Shown here: positions 52,336-60,290 of the stretch, piece after piece | Numbering within the stretch: the first letter of the stretch is position 1 | How the letters are laid out: the number at the start of each line of letters is the position of its first letter | Source of the DNA: Kitasatospora phosalacinea | GTDB lineage: Bacteria > Actinomycetota > Actinomycetes > Streptomycetales > Streptomycetaceae | DNA: 64,000 nt | Assembly (NCBI RefSeq): GCF_000717185.1 | Contig: NZ_JNYE01000012.1 | Span: forward strand, 60,740 to 124,739 | Reading direction: 5' to 3' | Made by a program: the position numbers and the translations under genes | Notes under the pieces: model-generated | What the model was told of the DNA's origin: nothing | Seen by the model: only the letters and a program-made list of their open reading frames with translations | Database searches by the model: none

Positions 52336-53216
52336 GTGGGGAGGAAACGGGACCTATCGGGGCACCGGGCCGTTACCTCCCGGCGTCGCGGGCCGCGTCC
52401 GCGGCATATTTGTGAGGCCATGTCAAGAACGGGTACCGGCCACCGCGCGAGGGTCGCGCGCAAGGGTGGCGTCCCTCACGGCCCGCTGCACGGCCGCGCT
52501 GCACGGCCGCGCTGCACGGCCGCGCGCCGCACGGCCGCGCGCCGCACGGCCGGGTGCCGCGCCCGTACGAGGGCGCTGCGCGGGGGCGCCGGGCGGGGCG
52601 TCGGTCGGTGCGGCCGCGGGGTGCGCGGGCCCGGGGTGAAAGCGGCGGAGTTTCCCGGCTCAATACCGAGGGGCCAATGGCGGGGCTTCCTCCCCGGTTT
52701 TCCGGCCGGGTCCGGCAATGGCCGGGGCGGGAATCCCGGTCGGCAGTTCCGCGGATTTCCCGGGATCCCCGGCGTCCGCCGCCAAGTGGCCCGCGGGGCC
52801 GGTGTTCTGCGGCGCCCCGGGCCCGGCGGCGTTCGCGCGCGGCCCCGCGCGCGAGCGGCTCCGGGGTGCGCCGCCGCAGGCCCCGGCACCGGCCGGGCCC
52901 GACGGGGGACGGTGCCAGGGTGCGCCGATCCCGTCCGGGGGTGAACTCGTGCGTATCCGACGGGTGGCGGCCCGGCCCCCGGGGCTCCGGCGGGCGGGGC
53001 GGGCGGGCGGCCGCCCGGGGCGGCGCCGGATAAATCGGGGGCGCGGGGATTCCGGGAATTGGCGGTGATCCATTCGCCTCACCGAGGGTCACCTTAAGTG
53101 ACCCTAAAGTCATGCGCGCGGGGCGGCCCCCGGGGAGGGTTGACGTGGTCGGGCCAAGGAAGGCAACGGATTGACAACGAGCAGGGTGCGAAACAGCACC
53201 CGCGTTGACGCCCCAA
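52336..53216. other. Long non-coding divergent spacer between dasA and its paralogue
   Basis: About 880 bp without a credible gene: the open frames on both strands lack ribosome-binding sites and recognisable products. Base composition is uneven, with tracts such as ATTCGCCTCACCGAGGGTCA and AAGTGACCCTAAAGT near the right end that could carry promoter elements. It contains the tandem repeat at 52483-52560. Confidence 0.6.
52483..52560. repeat. Tandem CTGCACGGCCGCG / CGCCGCACGGCCGCG repeats
   Basis: The core GCACGGCCG recurs six times at 12-15-bp intervals in 78 bp, with CTGC or CGCC spacers. Probably slippage-prone simple repeat in the dasA spacer. Confidence 0.75.
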
Positions 53217-53257
53217 ATTGGTCTAGGCCAAGATCCGGAAATCTGGTCTGTACCACC
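53217..53257 (+). promoter_or_regulatory. Two DasR sites (dre) upstream of the dasA paralogue
   Basis: ATTGGTCTAGGCCAAG (53217-53232, 12 of 16 consensus positions) and TCTGGTCTGTACCACC (53242-53257, 11 of 16) are 25 bp apart. They end 34 bp before the start codon, a position suited to repression. Confidence 0.75.
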
Positions 53258-53291
53258 GCGCAGACCTCCCCGCCCCTATCCGGAGGATTGC

Positions 53292-54596
53292 GTGAAGCGT
53301 CAGGTACTGGCCACGCTCAGCACCGCTGCCCTGTTGGCCACCGCCGCAGGCTGCTCGTCCGGCAGCCCGTCGCCTTCACCGACGAACGTCGACACGAAGG
53401 ACTTGACCGGCACCGTCACCGTCTGGCTGATGAACGACGCCCAGAAGAGCTGGCCCGAGCTGGTGCAGCAGGTCAACGACGAGTTCGCCGAGAAGTACCC
53501 GAACGTCCAGCTCAAGCTCAGCTACCACGAGTGGTCCAGCAAGGTCTCCGAGCTGGACGCCGCGATCGCCGCGGGCGCCGCCCCGGACGTGGTCGAGCTC
53601 GGCAACACCGAGACCCTGAAGTACATCGTCAACGGCTCGCTGCTGAAGGTGGAACGGAACACCTTCGACAACTCCGACAACTGGATCAAGGGTCTCGCCG
53701 ACACCTGCACCTACAAGGACGCGCTCTACTGCGTGCCCTACTACGCGGGCGCCCGCGTCGGCATCTACAACTCGAAGATGTTCCAGGACGCCACCGGCTC
53801 CGCGGACCTCCCGCAGGACGAGGACGCCATGATCGGCGCCCTCGACAAGGTCGCGGCCAAGTACAAGGGCGTCCCCGGCTACTCGGCGCTGTACCTGCCC
53901 GGCCCCTACTGGTACGCCGCGATGTCCTACGTCACCGCGTACGGCGGCTCGATCGCCCGCTTCGACTCGGCCGGGAACTGGCACGGCACCCTGCACGAGG
54001 CCAAGTCCCAGCAGGGCCTGCAGCACTTCGTCGACCTGGTGAGGAAGTACAACAAGGGCGGCGACCTCAAGGTCAACGAGCAGGACCAGGCCAAGGTGCT
54101 CGGCCACGAGAAGGCCGGCCTGATCTACGCCAACGGCTGGGAGCAGAGCGTCGCCACCGCCCCGATCACCGGCACCCCGGCCCTGCAGGACGTGCTCAAG
54201 GTCGCCGCGATGCCCGGCCCCGGCGGGAAGCCGCTGCCCTCCTTCATCGGCGGCTCCGACCTGGCGGTCACCGCCAAGACGCAGAGCGCGCAGGCGGCCA
54301 CCGACTGGGTGCGGATGTTCACCAGCGCGAAGTCCGAGCAGGTGCTGGCCGACAAGGACACCCTGCCGAACAACCTGGTCCAGCTGGCCCCGCTGAAGGA
54401 CAAGCCCACCACCGCCGCGGCCGCCAACGCCGTCCAGGACGCCTGGTTCACCCCGCTGGCACCCGGCTGGGGCGCGGTCGAGAAGCAGAACATCCTGGTC
54501 GACATGCTGAACGCGATCTTCTCGGGCAAGAGCGTCGCGGACGCCACCGAGGAGGCCGACGCCCGGATCGACCAGCTGATCAACAACCCGGGCTGA
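53292..54596 (+). CDS. Second DasA-like sugar-binding lipoprotein
   Basis: 434 residues. The lipoprotein signal ends at 'TAAGC' (Cys ~21). The mature part begins 'GTVTVWLMNDAQKSWPELV' and shares 'VPYYAGARVGIYNSKMF', 'YLPGPYWYAAMSY' and 'FIGGSDLAV' with DasA, so it is a diverged paralogue. No permease genes accompany it; it may feed DasBC. GTG 53292 follows GGAGGA. Two dre sites and its location opposite dasA imply DasR control. Its ligand may be a different chitin or GlcNAc oligomer. Confidence 0.88.
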   Translation: MKRQVLATLSTAALLATAAGCSSGSPSPSPTNVDTKDLTGTVTVWLMNDAQKSWPELVQQVNDEFAEKYPNVQLKLSYHEWSSKVSELDAAIAAGAAPDVVELGNTETLKYIVNGSLLKVERNTFDNSDNWIKGLADTCTYKDALYCVPYYAGARVGIYNSKMFQDATGSADLPQDEDAMIGALDKVAAKYKGVPGYSALYLPGPYWYAAMSYVTAYGGSIARFDSAGNWHGTLHEAKSQQGLQHFVDLVRKYNKGGDLKVNEQDQAKVLGHEKAGLIYANGWEQSVATAPITGTPALQDVLKVAAMPGPGGKPLPSFIGGSDLAVTAKTQSAQAATDWVRMFTSAKSEQVLADKDTLPNNLVQLAPLKDKPTTAAAANAVQDAWFTPLAPGWGAVEKQNILVDMLNAIFSGKSVADATEEADARIDQLINNPG

Positions 54597-54625
54597 CCGG
54601 CCCGATCGGCGTTCCGGGCCTTCGG

Positions 54626-54668
54626 ACCGGGCCCCGCGGCGGACACGGAGTGTGCTGCGGGGCCCGGT
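54626..54668 (+). terminator. Terminator of the dasA paralogue
   Basis: ACCGGGCCCCGC pairs with GCGGGGCCCGGT (12 bp) around an imperfectly paired centre, 30 bp after the stop. Confidence 0.6.
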
Positions 54669-54792
54669 CGCACGTAGGATCGGCACAGAACAGTTCCATG
54701 CAGCGAGGGTGCGGACTCGCCGCCGTTCAGAGGTCCCCGTCGGGCGTCCCGCCCCACGGGGTAGAACCATCTCTCCACGGAGGCACACCCCG

Positions 54793-55851
54793 ATGTCCGA
54801 CCCGCAGACTGTTTCCGTACCCGGCAGGATCATGTCGGCGGAGATGGCCGAGCAGCCGGCCGTCCTGCAGCGCATCCTCGACGAGGGCGCGCCCGCGATC
54901 CGTGAGATCGCCGCGCAGATCGCCGCCCGCAACCCGCGCTTCGTCCTGCTGACCGCCCGCGGGACCTCCGACAACGCCGCGCTGTACGCCAAGTACCTGA
55001 TCGAGGTGCTGCTCGGCAAGCCGGCCGGCCTGACCTCGATGTCCACCACCACCGCGTACGGCGCCAAGCCGGACCTCACCGACTGCCTGGTCGTCACGGT
55101 CAGCCAGTCCGGCGGCTCGCCCGACCTGGTGGCCTCCACCAAGGCGGCCCGCGAGGCCGGTGCGATCACCCTGGCGGTCACCAACAACGCCGCCTCGCCG
55201 CTCGCCGAGGTCTCCGAGTTCCACATCGACGTGCTGGCCGGGCCGGAGAAGGCGCTGCCCGCCACCAAGACCTACACCGCCGAGCTGCTGGCGCTGTACC
55301 TGTTCGTCGAGGGCCTGCGCGGCGGCGACGGCTCCGCGGCGAAGGCGCTGCCCGAGCTGGCGGCGGGCATCCTGGCCCGGCAGGGCGAGGTCAAGGCGCT
55401 GGCCGAGCGCTACCGCTTCGCCCAGCGCCTGGTCATCACCTCGCGCGGCTACGGCTACCCGACCGCCCGCGAGGCGGCGCTGAAGCTGATGGAGACCACC
55501 TACATCCCGGCCTCCCCGTTCTCCGGCGCGGACCTGCTGCACGGCCCGCTGGCCATGGTGGACAACGTCTCGCCGGTCATCGCGATCGTCCCGGACGGCA
55601 AGGGCGGCGAGGCCCTGCAGCCCGTCCTGGACCGCCTGCGCGGCCGCGGCGCCGACCTCGTGGTGATCGGCCAGCAGGACCAGGTCGACGCCGCCAGCGC
55701 CGGCTTCGCGCTGCCGGCCGGCGTGCCCCAGGAGGTCCAGCCGATCCTGGAGATCCTGCCGCTGCAGCTGCTGGCCTACGAGGTCACCATCGCCCGCGGC
55801 CAGGACCCGGACGCCCCCCGCGCGCTCGCCAAGGTCACCGAGACCCACTGA
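54793..55851 (+). CDS. SIS-domain aminosugar-phosphate isomerase/deaminase-like protein
   Basis: 352 residues with two SIS domains, equivalent to the isomerase half of GlmS without the glutaminase half. It has 'LTARGTSDNAALYAKYL' (~55), 'VVTVSQSGGSPDLVAS' (~103), 'LPATKTYTAELLALYLF' (~155) and 'SRGYGYPTAREAALKLMETTYIPA' (~217). Such proteins act as GlcN-6-P deaminases (NagB-II type), which would complete GlcNAc catabolism next to the das genes; GlcN-6-P is also the DasR effector. ATG 54793 follows CGGAGG. Exact reaction unproven. Confidence 0.85.
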   Translation: MSDPQTVSVPGRIMSAEMAEQPAVLQRILDEGAPAIREIAAQIAARNPRFVLLTARGTSDNAALYAKYLIEVLLGKPAGLTSMSTTTAYGAKPDLTDCLVVTVSQSGGSPDLVASTKAAREAGAITLAVTNNAASPLAEVSEFHIDVLAGPEKALPATKTYTAELLALYLFVEGLRGGDGSAAKALPELAAGILARQGEVKALAERYRFAQRLVITSRGYGYPTAREAALKLMETTYIPASPFSGADLLHGPLAMVDNVSPVIAIVPDGKGGEALQPVLDRLRGRGADLVVIGQQDQVDAASAGFALPAGVPQEVQPILEILPLQLLAYEVTIARGQDPDAPRALAKVTETH

Positions 55852-55857
55852 GACGCG

Positions 55858-55895
55858 CGAAGCCGCCCCCGCGAGGTCCTGCGGGGGCGGCTTCG
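55858..55895 (+). terminator. Terminator of the SIS-domain gene
   Basis: CGAAGCCGCCCCCGC pairs perfectly with GCGGGGGCGGCTTCG (15 bp) around AGGTCCT... within 10 bp of the stop. The next ~250 bp up to the dre pair show no gene. Confidence 0.75.
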
Positions 55896-56154
55896 TCGTG
55901 TCCGGGGGCGCGCGGTGGAAGCTTCACACCGGGCGGGGAGGGGCGGGGGAGAGCGGGAGGGGCCGGAAAACACTTCGGGCCACGGCGCCGACACAGGACC
56001 CTCAACCTGTGCGGCACCGTAGCCCGGAGCTGTATGCCGGAGGCGGGGACCGTCCGAGAGTTGTGCGGGACCCTCGAACGACGCCTCCGACCGAGGAGGG
56101 GCCTCGCGCGGTCAGGGCAGTTGCGCGGAGGGCCTCTCCTTGGTGCATGTTCAT

Positions 56155-56211
56155 TGTGGACTAGACCAATCTGGGTTGTCCAGAGGCGCCCCGCAATTGG
56201 TCTGGACAACG
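56155..56211 (+). promoter_or_regulatory. Two DasR-type sites upstream of the PdtaS-like kinase gene
   Basis: TGTGGACTAGACCAAT (56155-56170) matches dre at 12 of 16 positions including the whole CTAGACCA half. ATTGGTCTGGACAACG (56196-56211) matches at 11 of 16. They are 41 bp apart, the second 32 bp before GTG 56244. No minus-strand gene starts here, so the kinase is the only candidate target. Confidence 0.65.
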
Positions 56212-56243
56212 TACGGGCAGGTGGTCGGCGATACGCTCACCGT

Positions 56244-57764
56244 GTGCCCTCGCTGAACGAACTCGTCCGCCGCCACACCACCCTCACCGGTGCCGACGTG
56301 GAGTGGCTGCACCTCCTGGTCTCGGAGTGGCAGCTGCTCTCCGACCTGTCCTTCGCCGACCTGGTGCTGTGGATCCCCACCTGGGACGGCATCCGCTACG
56401 TCTCGGTGGCCCAGATGCGGCCCAACACCGGCCCCACCTCGTACCAGGACGACATGGTCGGCCACCTGGTGCCGCGCGGCCGCCGCCCGCTGCTGGACGC
56501 CGCCTACGACGAGGGGAGGATCGTCCGCGAGGGCGACCCGGAGTGGCGGGAGGAGGTGCCGGTGCGGGTGGAGTCCATCCCGGTGCGACGGGACGGCAAG
56601 GTGCTCGGCGTGATCGCCCGCAACACCAACCTGCTGACCGTCCGCACCCCCAGCCGGCTGGAGCTCACCTACCTGCAGAGCGCCTCCGACCTGGCCCAGA
56701 TGATCGCGGCCGGCAGCTTCCCCTTCCCCGGCGCCGAGCAGGCCGACATGGACGCCGCGCCGCGGGTCGGCGACGGCCTGATCCGGCTCGACGTGGAGGG
56801 CGTGGTGACGTACGCCAGCCCCAACGCGCTCTCCGCCTACCACCGGCTCGGGCTGACCACCGACCTGGTGGGCAGTCACCTCGGGCGGAGCACCGCCGAA
56901 CTGGTGCCGCCCAGCCGCGGCGCGGTGCACGAGGCGCTGGTGAAGATGGCCAGCGGCTGGGCGCCCCGGCAGACCGAGGTCGAGGCGCAGGGCGGCGTGG
57001 TGACCCTGCGGACCATCCCGCTCAAGCCCAAGGGCACCCCCACCGGCTCCCTGGTGCTCTGCCGGGACGTCACCGAACTGCGGCGCCGCGACCGCGAGTT
57101 GATGACCAAGGACGCCACCATCCGGGAGATCCACCACCGGGTGAAGAACAACCTGCAGACCGTCGCCGCGCTGCTGCGGCTGCAGTCCCGCCGGATGGAC
57201 TCGGCCGCCGGCCGGGCCGCCCTCGACGAGGCCGTCCGCCGGGTCGGCTCGATCGCCATCGTGCACGAGACGCTCTCGCAGGCCCTGGACGAGTCGGTCG
57301 CCTTCGACGAGATCGCCGACCGGGTGCTGGCGATGGTGATGGAACTCTCCCAGGACGGACGGGTGGTGGCCCGCCGCAGCGGCTCCTTCGGCATCCTGTC
57401 CGCCGAGGTCGCCACCCCGCTGGCGATGATCCTCACCGAACTCACCCAGAACGCCCTGGAGCACGCCTTCGGCCCCAGCGCCTCCGGCAGCATGGAGGTC
57501 AGCGCGCTGCGCGGCCGCGCCCCTTCCGGCGGCACGGGCTGGTCGGAGACCTGGAACAACGGCGCCAAGCCCGAGGAGTACCTGCTGATCACCGTGCAGG
57601 ACGACGGTCGCGGCATGCCCGAGGGCTTCGACCCGCAGCAGGCCGGCAACCTCGGCCTGCAGATCGTCCGCACCCTGGCCACCGGCGAACTCGGCGGCAC
57701 CTTCGACATGGTGGCCGCGCCCGAGGGCGGTACCAAGGTGGTGCTGGAGATCCCCGTCCGCTGA
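56244..57764 (+). CDS. PdtaS-like sensor histidine kinase (GAF-like, PAS, HisKA_2)
   Basis: 506 residues, no membrane span. An N-terminal GAF-like domain (about 1-160), a PAS domain (~175-285, 'VGDGLIRLDVEGVVTYASPN') and a HisKA_2 dimerisation helix with the phospho-acceptor in 'IREIHHRVKNNLQTVAALLRLQSRR' (~295) precede the ATPase ('LTELTQNALEHAF', 'DDGRGMP', 'GNLGLQIV'). This architecture matches mycobacterial PdtaS, which signals to the RNA-binding antiterminator PdtaR. The cognate regulator is not in the window. Two DasR-type sites lie upstream. GTG 56244 gives the conserved VPSLNELVRRHT start. Confidence 0.9.
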   Translation: MPSLNELVRRHTTLTGADVEWLHLLVSEWQLLSDLSFADLVLWIPTWDGIRYVSVAQMRPNTGPTSYQDDMVGHLVPRGRRPLLDAAYDEGRIVREGDPEWREEVPVRVESIPVRRDGKVLGVIARNTNLLTVRTPSRLELTYLQSASDLAQMIAAGSFPFPGAEQADMDAAPRVGDGLIRLDVEGVVTYASPNALSAYHRLGLTTDLVGSHLGRSTAELVPPSRGAVHEALVKMASGWAPRQTEVEAQGGVVTLRTIPLKPKGTPTGSLVLCRDVTELRRRDRELMTKDATIREIHHRVKNNLQTVAALLRLQSRRMDSAAGRAALDEAVRRVGSIAIVHETLSQALDESVAFDEIADRVLAMVMELSQDGRVVARRSGSFGILSAEVATPLAMILTELTQNALEHAFGPSASGSMEVSALRGRAPSGGTGWSETWNNGAKPEEYLLITVQDDGRGMPEGFDPQQAGNLGLQIVRTLATGELGGTFDMVAAPEGGTKVVLEIPVR

Positions 57765-57832
57765 GCACGGCCGCCCGGCCGGACCCCGGTGGCCCCGGAT
57801 CCCCGGGGCCGCCGGGCCACCGGACCCCCGGA

Positions 57833-57978
57833 GACAGAAACGAGGCCCTGCCGACCGGGGGGGGTGGGTCGGCAGGGCCTCTCGACCCGGTCCGGCCGTC
57901 GGGGGGAGTCGGCCGGAACGGGGGCTTCTGGTGATGGCGCGACGCCCGCCTCCGTGCGTTGCACACGGTGAGCGCCAC
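57833..57978 (-). ncRNA. 6C-type small RNA
   Basis: Two stem-loops with cytosine-rich loops are encoded on the minus strand. Hairpin 1 is TCCGGCCG / CGGCCGGA (57891-57917) with CCCCCC in its loop. Hairpin 2 is a 15-bp stem (57842-57881) whose loop has eight consecutive C and which is followed by GTTTCTGT, so it also serves as terminator. Two hairpins with six or more loop cytosines define the actinobacterial 6C RNA motif. A near-consensus promoter precedes it. The 5' end is estimated from the promoter. Confidence 0.75.
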
Positions 57979-57984
57979 AGGCCA

Positions 57985-58013
57985 ACAATATTGCTCTAAG
58001 TGAACAGTATCAA
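57985..58013 (-). promoter_or_regulatory. Strong primary-sigma promoter of the 6C RNA
   Basis: On the minus strand TTGATA (complement of 58008-58013), a 17-bp spacer and TATTGT (complement of 57985-57990) approach the TTGACA-17-TATAAT consensus, rare in this GC-rich DNA. It points at the two C-loop hairpins. The remaining 136 bp to the wblE stop contain short inverted repeats only. Confidence 0.7.
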
Positions 58014-58149
58014 GTGCCTGGACGGCTCGCGTCGTCGGCCCCGCGGATCGAGCGGGGCCCGTTCGGGAAGGCTCGGCCGGCCAGTCGCGGCCGAACCCTT
58101 GATCGTAAGTTGATCCGTACTGCGTGCTGACGGTGCGTCAGCGGGTGTG

Positions 58150-58401
58150 TCAGGCGGTGCGGGCGCGGTTGCGGGCAGCGCGGCGCTTCATCGCACGACG
58201 CTCGTCCTCGCTCATGCCGCCCCAGACGCCGGCGTCCTGGCCGGTCTCCAGTGCCCACTGCAGGCACTGCTCCATCACGGGACAACGGCGGCACACGGCC
58301 TTGGCTTCCTCGATCTGCAGCAGAGCAGGGCCGGTGTTCCCGATCGGGAAGAACAGCTCCGGGTCCTCTTCGCGGCAGACAGCGCGGTGGCGCCAGTCCA
58401 T
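58150..58401 (-). CDS. wblE: WhiB-family protein WblE (WhiB1 orthologue)
   Basis: 83 residues. The Fe-S ligands Cys9, Cys37, Cys40 and Cys46 have exactly the spacing of mycobacterial WhiB1, followed by 'QDAGVWGGMSEDERR' and a basic tail RRAARNRARTA. WhiB1 binds the primary sigma factor and its 4Fe-4S cluster reacts with nitric oxide; the gene is essential in mycobacteria. ATG 58401 (MDWRHRAVC) is the family start; the frame extends to 58476 without support. A CRP-like site lies about 60 bp upstream. It converges with pdtaS across the 6C RNA. Confidence 0.94.
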   Translation of the reverse strand: MDWRHRAVCREEDPELFFPIGNTGPALLQIEEAKAVCRRCPVMEQCLQWALETGQDAGVWGGMSEDERRAMKRRAARNRARTA

Positions 58402-58743
58402 GGTCGTCCAACTCCTCCGGTCGCGGGCGGTGGCCCGTGACTCACTCGAATGGCTTGTGAATGTGAACGCTTTCACGAATCCCGCAACAGCAAAAGGGAC
58501 CTAAGGCCCACCGGGCCCGGGCGGTCTGTGCTGAGGGGGGTTCGGCGATTCCAGGGGCTCTCCCGCGGTGTCCCGCTGCGGTGTGTCCCGATCGCCATGT
58601 AGAGGTTCGCAAACCTCGGAGCCGGATACAACCCCCTTCGGCAAGAAATTTTTGATTCTTCGGTGTCGCCTACCTCACAGGCAGTACTTCTATGGGGTGA
58701 AGGGGTTCGAACGTTCGAGAGCAAGGTTGCGACCCCCTTCTGG
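58402..58743. other. Upstream region of wblE, no gene
   Basis: A 342-bp spacer between dagK and wblE, both on the minus strand. It is less GC-rich than its surroundings, with an A/T patch near 58645-58660, a CRP-like site (58462-58477) and a perfect 12-bp palindrome TCGAACGTTCGA (58707-58718). I see no credible ORF or dagK terminator hairpin. Confidence 0.6.
58462..58477 (-). promoter_or_regulatory. CRP/FNR-type site upstream of wblE
   Basis: TGTGA-ACGCTT-TCACG fits the CRP consensus TGTGA-N6-TCACA with one mismatch. It is 61-76 bp before the wblE start. whiB1 in Mycobacterium tuberculosis is controlled by a CRP-family protein, so the arrangement may be conserved. Confidence 0.6.
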
Positions 58744-59715
58744 TCACACAATCACACGCAGTGCCCGTCGTACGCCTGTGAAACTGACGCGACTCCTGTC
58801 TCCAAGGTGGTCCCCGTCGACCTGAAACGGGGCCGGTTCCTCTGAAACCAAGGTGAAGTGCCGAACGTCGTGATAGGAGACGAGGTGCTTCCCGGAGGGC
58901 CCGGCCGGGCGCGCACCCCCCTCCGCCGCGGGCAGCGGGCGGAGGATCTGACGGACCGTTCGAGCGGTCCGGAACGCGGTCATTCGAGTGATGCCGAAGA
59001 TGTCGAGGTCGGTTTCGAAGGACGCCGCGGGGGAGGGGAAGACCGGACGGGAACCCAGGAAGGTCCACGGCGAGGTGTTGGACACCACGGCCATCACCAT
59101 GCCCGGCACCGGGTCCTGGCCGTTGATCTCCAGGGAGATCGGCCCCGAACGGCGGTGCTCACGCTCAGTGACGTAGTGCCGGAGCGCCTCCACGACGTAG
59201 AGCGCGTGCGTGGACTTGCGCCCCGCACGGCGCTGGCGCTCCACCCGGCCGACCACGCCCGCGTCGAAGCCAAGGCCCGCGGTGAACGTGAACCAGCGGT
59301 CCGGCAGCCCGTCGGTCAGCGCCTTGCCCAGGCCGATCGACCGCTCCCGGCGGTCCGCCAGCGCGTCCAGCAGCGCACCCGTCGCCTCCACCGGGTCGTT
59401 CGGCAGGCCCAGCGCCCGGGCGAACACGTTCGTCGAACCGCCCGGCACCACCGCCAGCCGCGGCACCCGCTCGCCCGGGCCGTGCGCCAGCAGGCCGTTC
59501 ACCACCTCGTTGACCGTGCCGTCCCCGCCCAGCGCCACCACCAGGTCCACCGAGCCGTCCTCGGTCACCCGCTGCGCCAAGTCGCGGGCGTGGCCGCGGT
59601 ACTGGGTCTGCGCGACCTCCAGTTTCAGGTCGCTGCGCAGGGCATGGGTCAGGACGTCCCGGGTCCGGCCACTGGTGGTGGTCGCCTTCGGGTTCACGAC
59701 CAGGAGAGCGCGCAT
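58744..59715 (-). CDS. Diacylglycerol-kinase-type lipid kinase
   Basis: 323 residues with the DAGK catalytic domain: 'ALLVVNPKATTTSGR' (~3), 'LVVALGGDGTVNEVVNGLL' (~58-76) and 'LAVVPGGSTNVFARALG' (~88). The C-terminal half has 'TFTAGLGFDAGVVGRVE'. It phosphorylates diacylglycerol or a related lipid at the membrane face; substrate not certain (YegS/DgkB/sphingosine-kinase-like). ATG 59715. Divergent from the next membrane protein by 51 bp. Confidence 0.9.
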   Translation of the reverse strand: MRALLVVNPKATTTSGRTRDVLTHALRSDLKLEVAQTQYRGHARDLAQRVTEDGSVDLVVALGGDGTVNEVVNGLLAHGPGERVPRLAVVPGGSTNVFARALGLPNDPVEATGALLDALADRRERSIGLGKALTDGLPDRWFTFTAGLGFDAGVVGRVERQRRAGRKSTHALYVVEALRHYVTEREHRRSGPISLEINGQDPVPGMVMAVVSNTSPWTFLGSRPVFPSPAASFETDLDIFGITRMTAFRTARTVRQILRPLPAAEGGARPAGPSGKHLVSYHDVRHFTLVSEEPAPFQVDGDHLGDRSRVSFTGVRRALRVIV

Positions 59716-59766
59716 GGTGATCAGCCTACGACCCGCCCGGCGCGAGCCGACCGTTACCCTGGCCCG

Positions 59767-60204
59767 GTGACCGCTGAATCCGCCACCGCCCCCGCCGCCG
59801 CCCCCGCCGCCCGGCCCGTCCCGCTGCTCGTCGGCTCGGCGCTCACCGCGCTGGAGGGCGCGGCGATGGCCGCCTGGGGCGTCTACAACCTGGCCTCCGG
59901 CTTCACCGGCGCGGACGCCGACTTCGGCCGCGCCGAGCTCGGCGGCGCCGTCCTGCTGCTGATGGGCCTGCTGCCGCTGCTCGCCGGCCGCGCCCTGCTG
60001 CGCGGGCAGCGCTGGGGCCGCAGCCCCGCCGTGCTCACCAACTCCATCTGCCTGCCCGTCGCGTACTACATGTGGGAGTCCGGCGGTGCGATGGCCGCCG
60101 TCGGCGTCGCGGTCGGCCTGCTCGGCCTGGTCGGCATCGGCGCCCTGCTCAACCCCAGGGTCACCGCCGTGCTGTACGGCACCCCCGGCGACGGGCCGCA
60201 GTAG
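59767..60204 (+). CDS. Four-helix integral membrane protein
   Basis: 145 residues. After an Ala/Pro-rich N terminus, four hydrophobic helices are visible ('LLVGSALTALEGAAMAAWGVY', 'LGGAVLLLMGLLPLLAGRALL', 'AVLTNSICLPVAYYMWES', 'MAAVGVAVGLLGLVGIGALL'), ending 'NPRVTAVLYGTPGDGPQ'. Conserved in streptomycetes beside the lipid kinase and sigH as I recall. GTG 59767 has little leader and may be leaderless. Function unknown. Confidence 0.82.
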   Translation: MTAESATAPAAAPAARPVPLLVGSALTALEGAAMAAWGVYNLASGFTGADADFGRAELGGAVLLLMGLLPLLAGRALLRGQRWGRSPAVLTNSICLPVAYYMWESGGAMAAVGVAVGLLGLVGIGALLNPRVTAVLYGTPGDGPQ

Positions 60205-60229
60205 CCGCCCGCGGACGGACGCGGACGGA

Positions 60230-60265
60230 CGCAGGGCCCGTCCCCGGGTGGGGACGGGCCCTGCG
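60230..60265. terminator. Bidirectional terminator
   Basis: CGCAGGGCCCGTCCCC pairs perfectly with GGGGACGGGCCCTGCG around four bases (16-bp stem), between the convergent membrane protein and sigH. Confidence 0.8.
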
Positions 60266-60290
60266 GCGTTCCACGGGCCGCTGCGGGGGC

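Noticed and set aside
52243..53113. Open frames on both strands in the dasA spacer
   Set aside because: They overlap each other and the tandem repeat, have Arg/Pro/Gly-rich products, lack ribosome-binding sites and match no family.
57842..57881. Simple terminator of pdtaS only
   Set aside because: The T-rich tail is on the minus strand and a second C-loop hairpin with its own promoter lies beside it, so a 6C RNA is the better reading.
58707..58718. LexA/SOS box
   Set aside because: Actinobacterial SOS boxes have four bases between TCGAAC and GTTCGA; here there are none.
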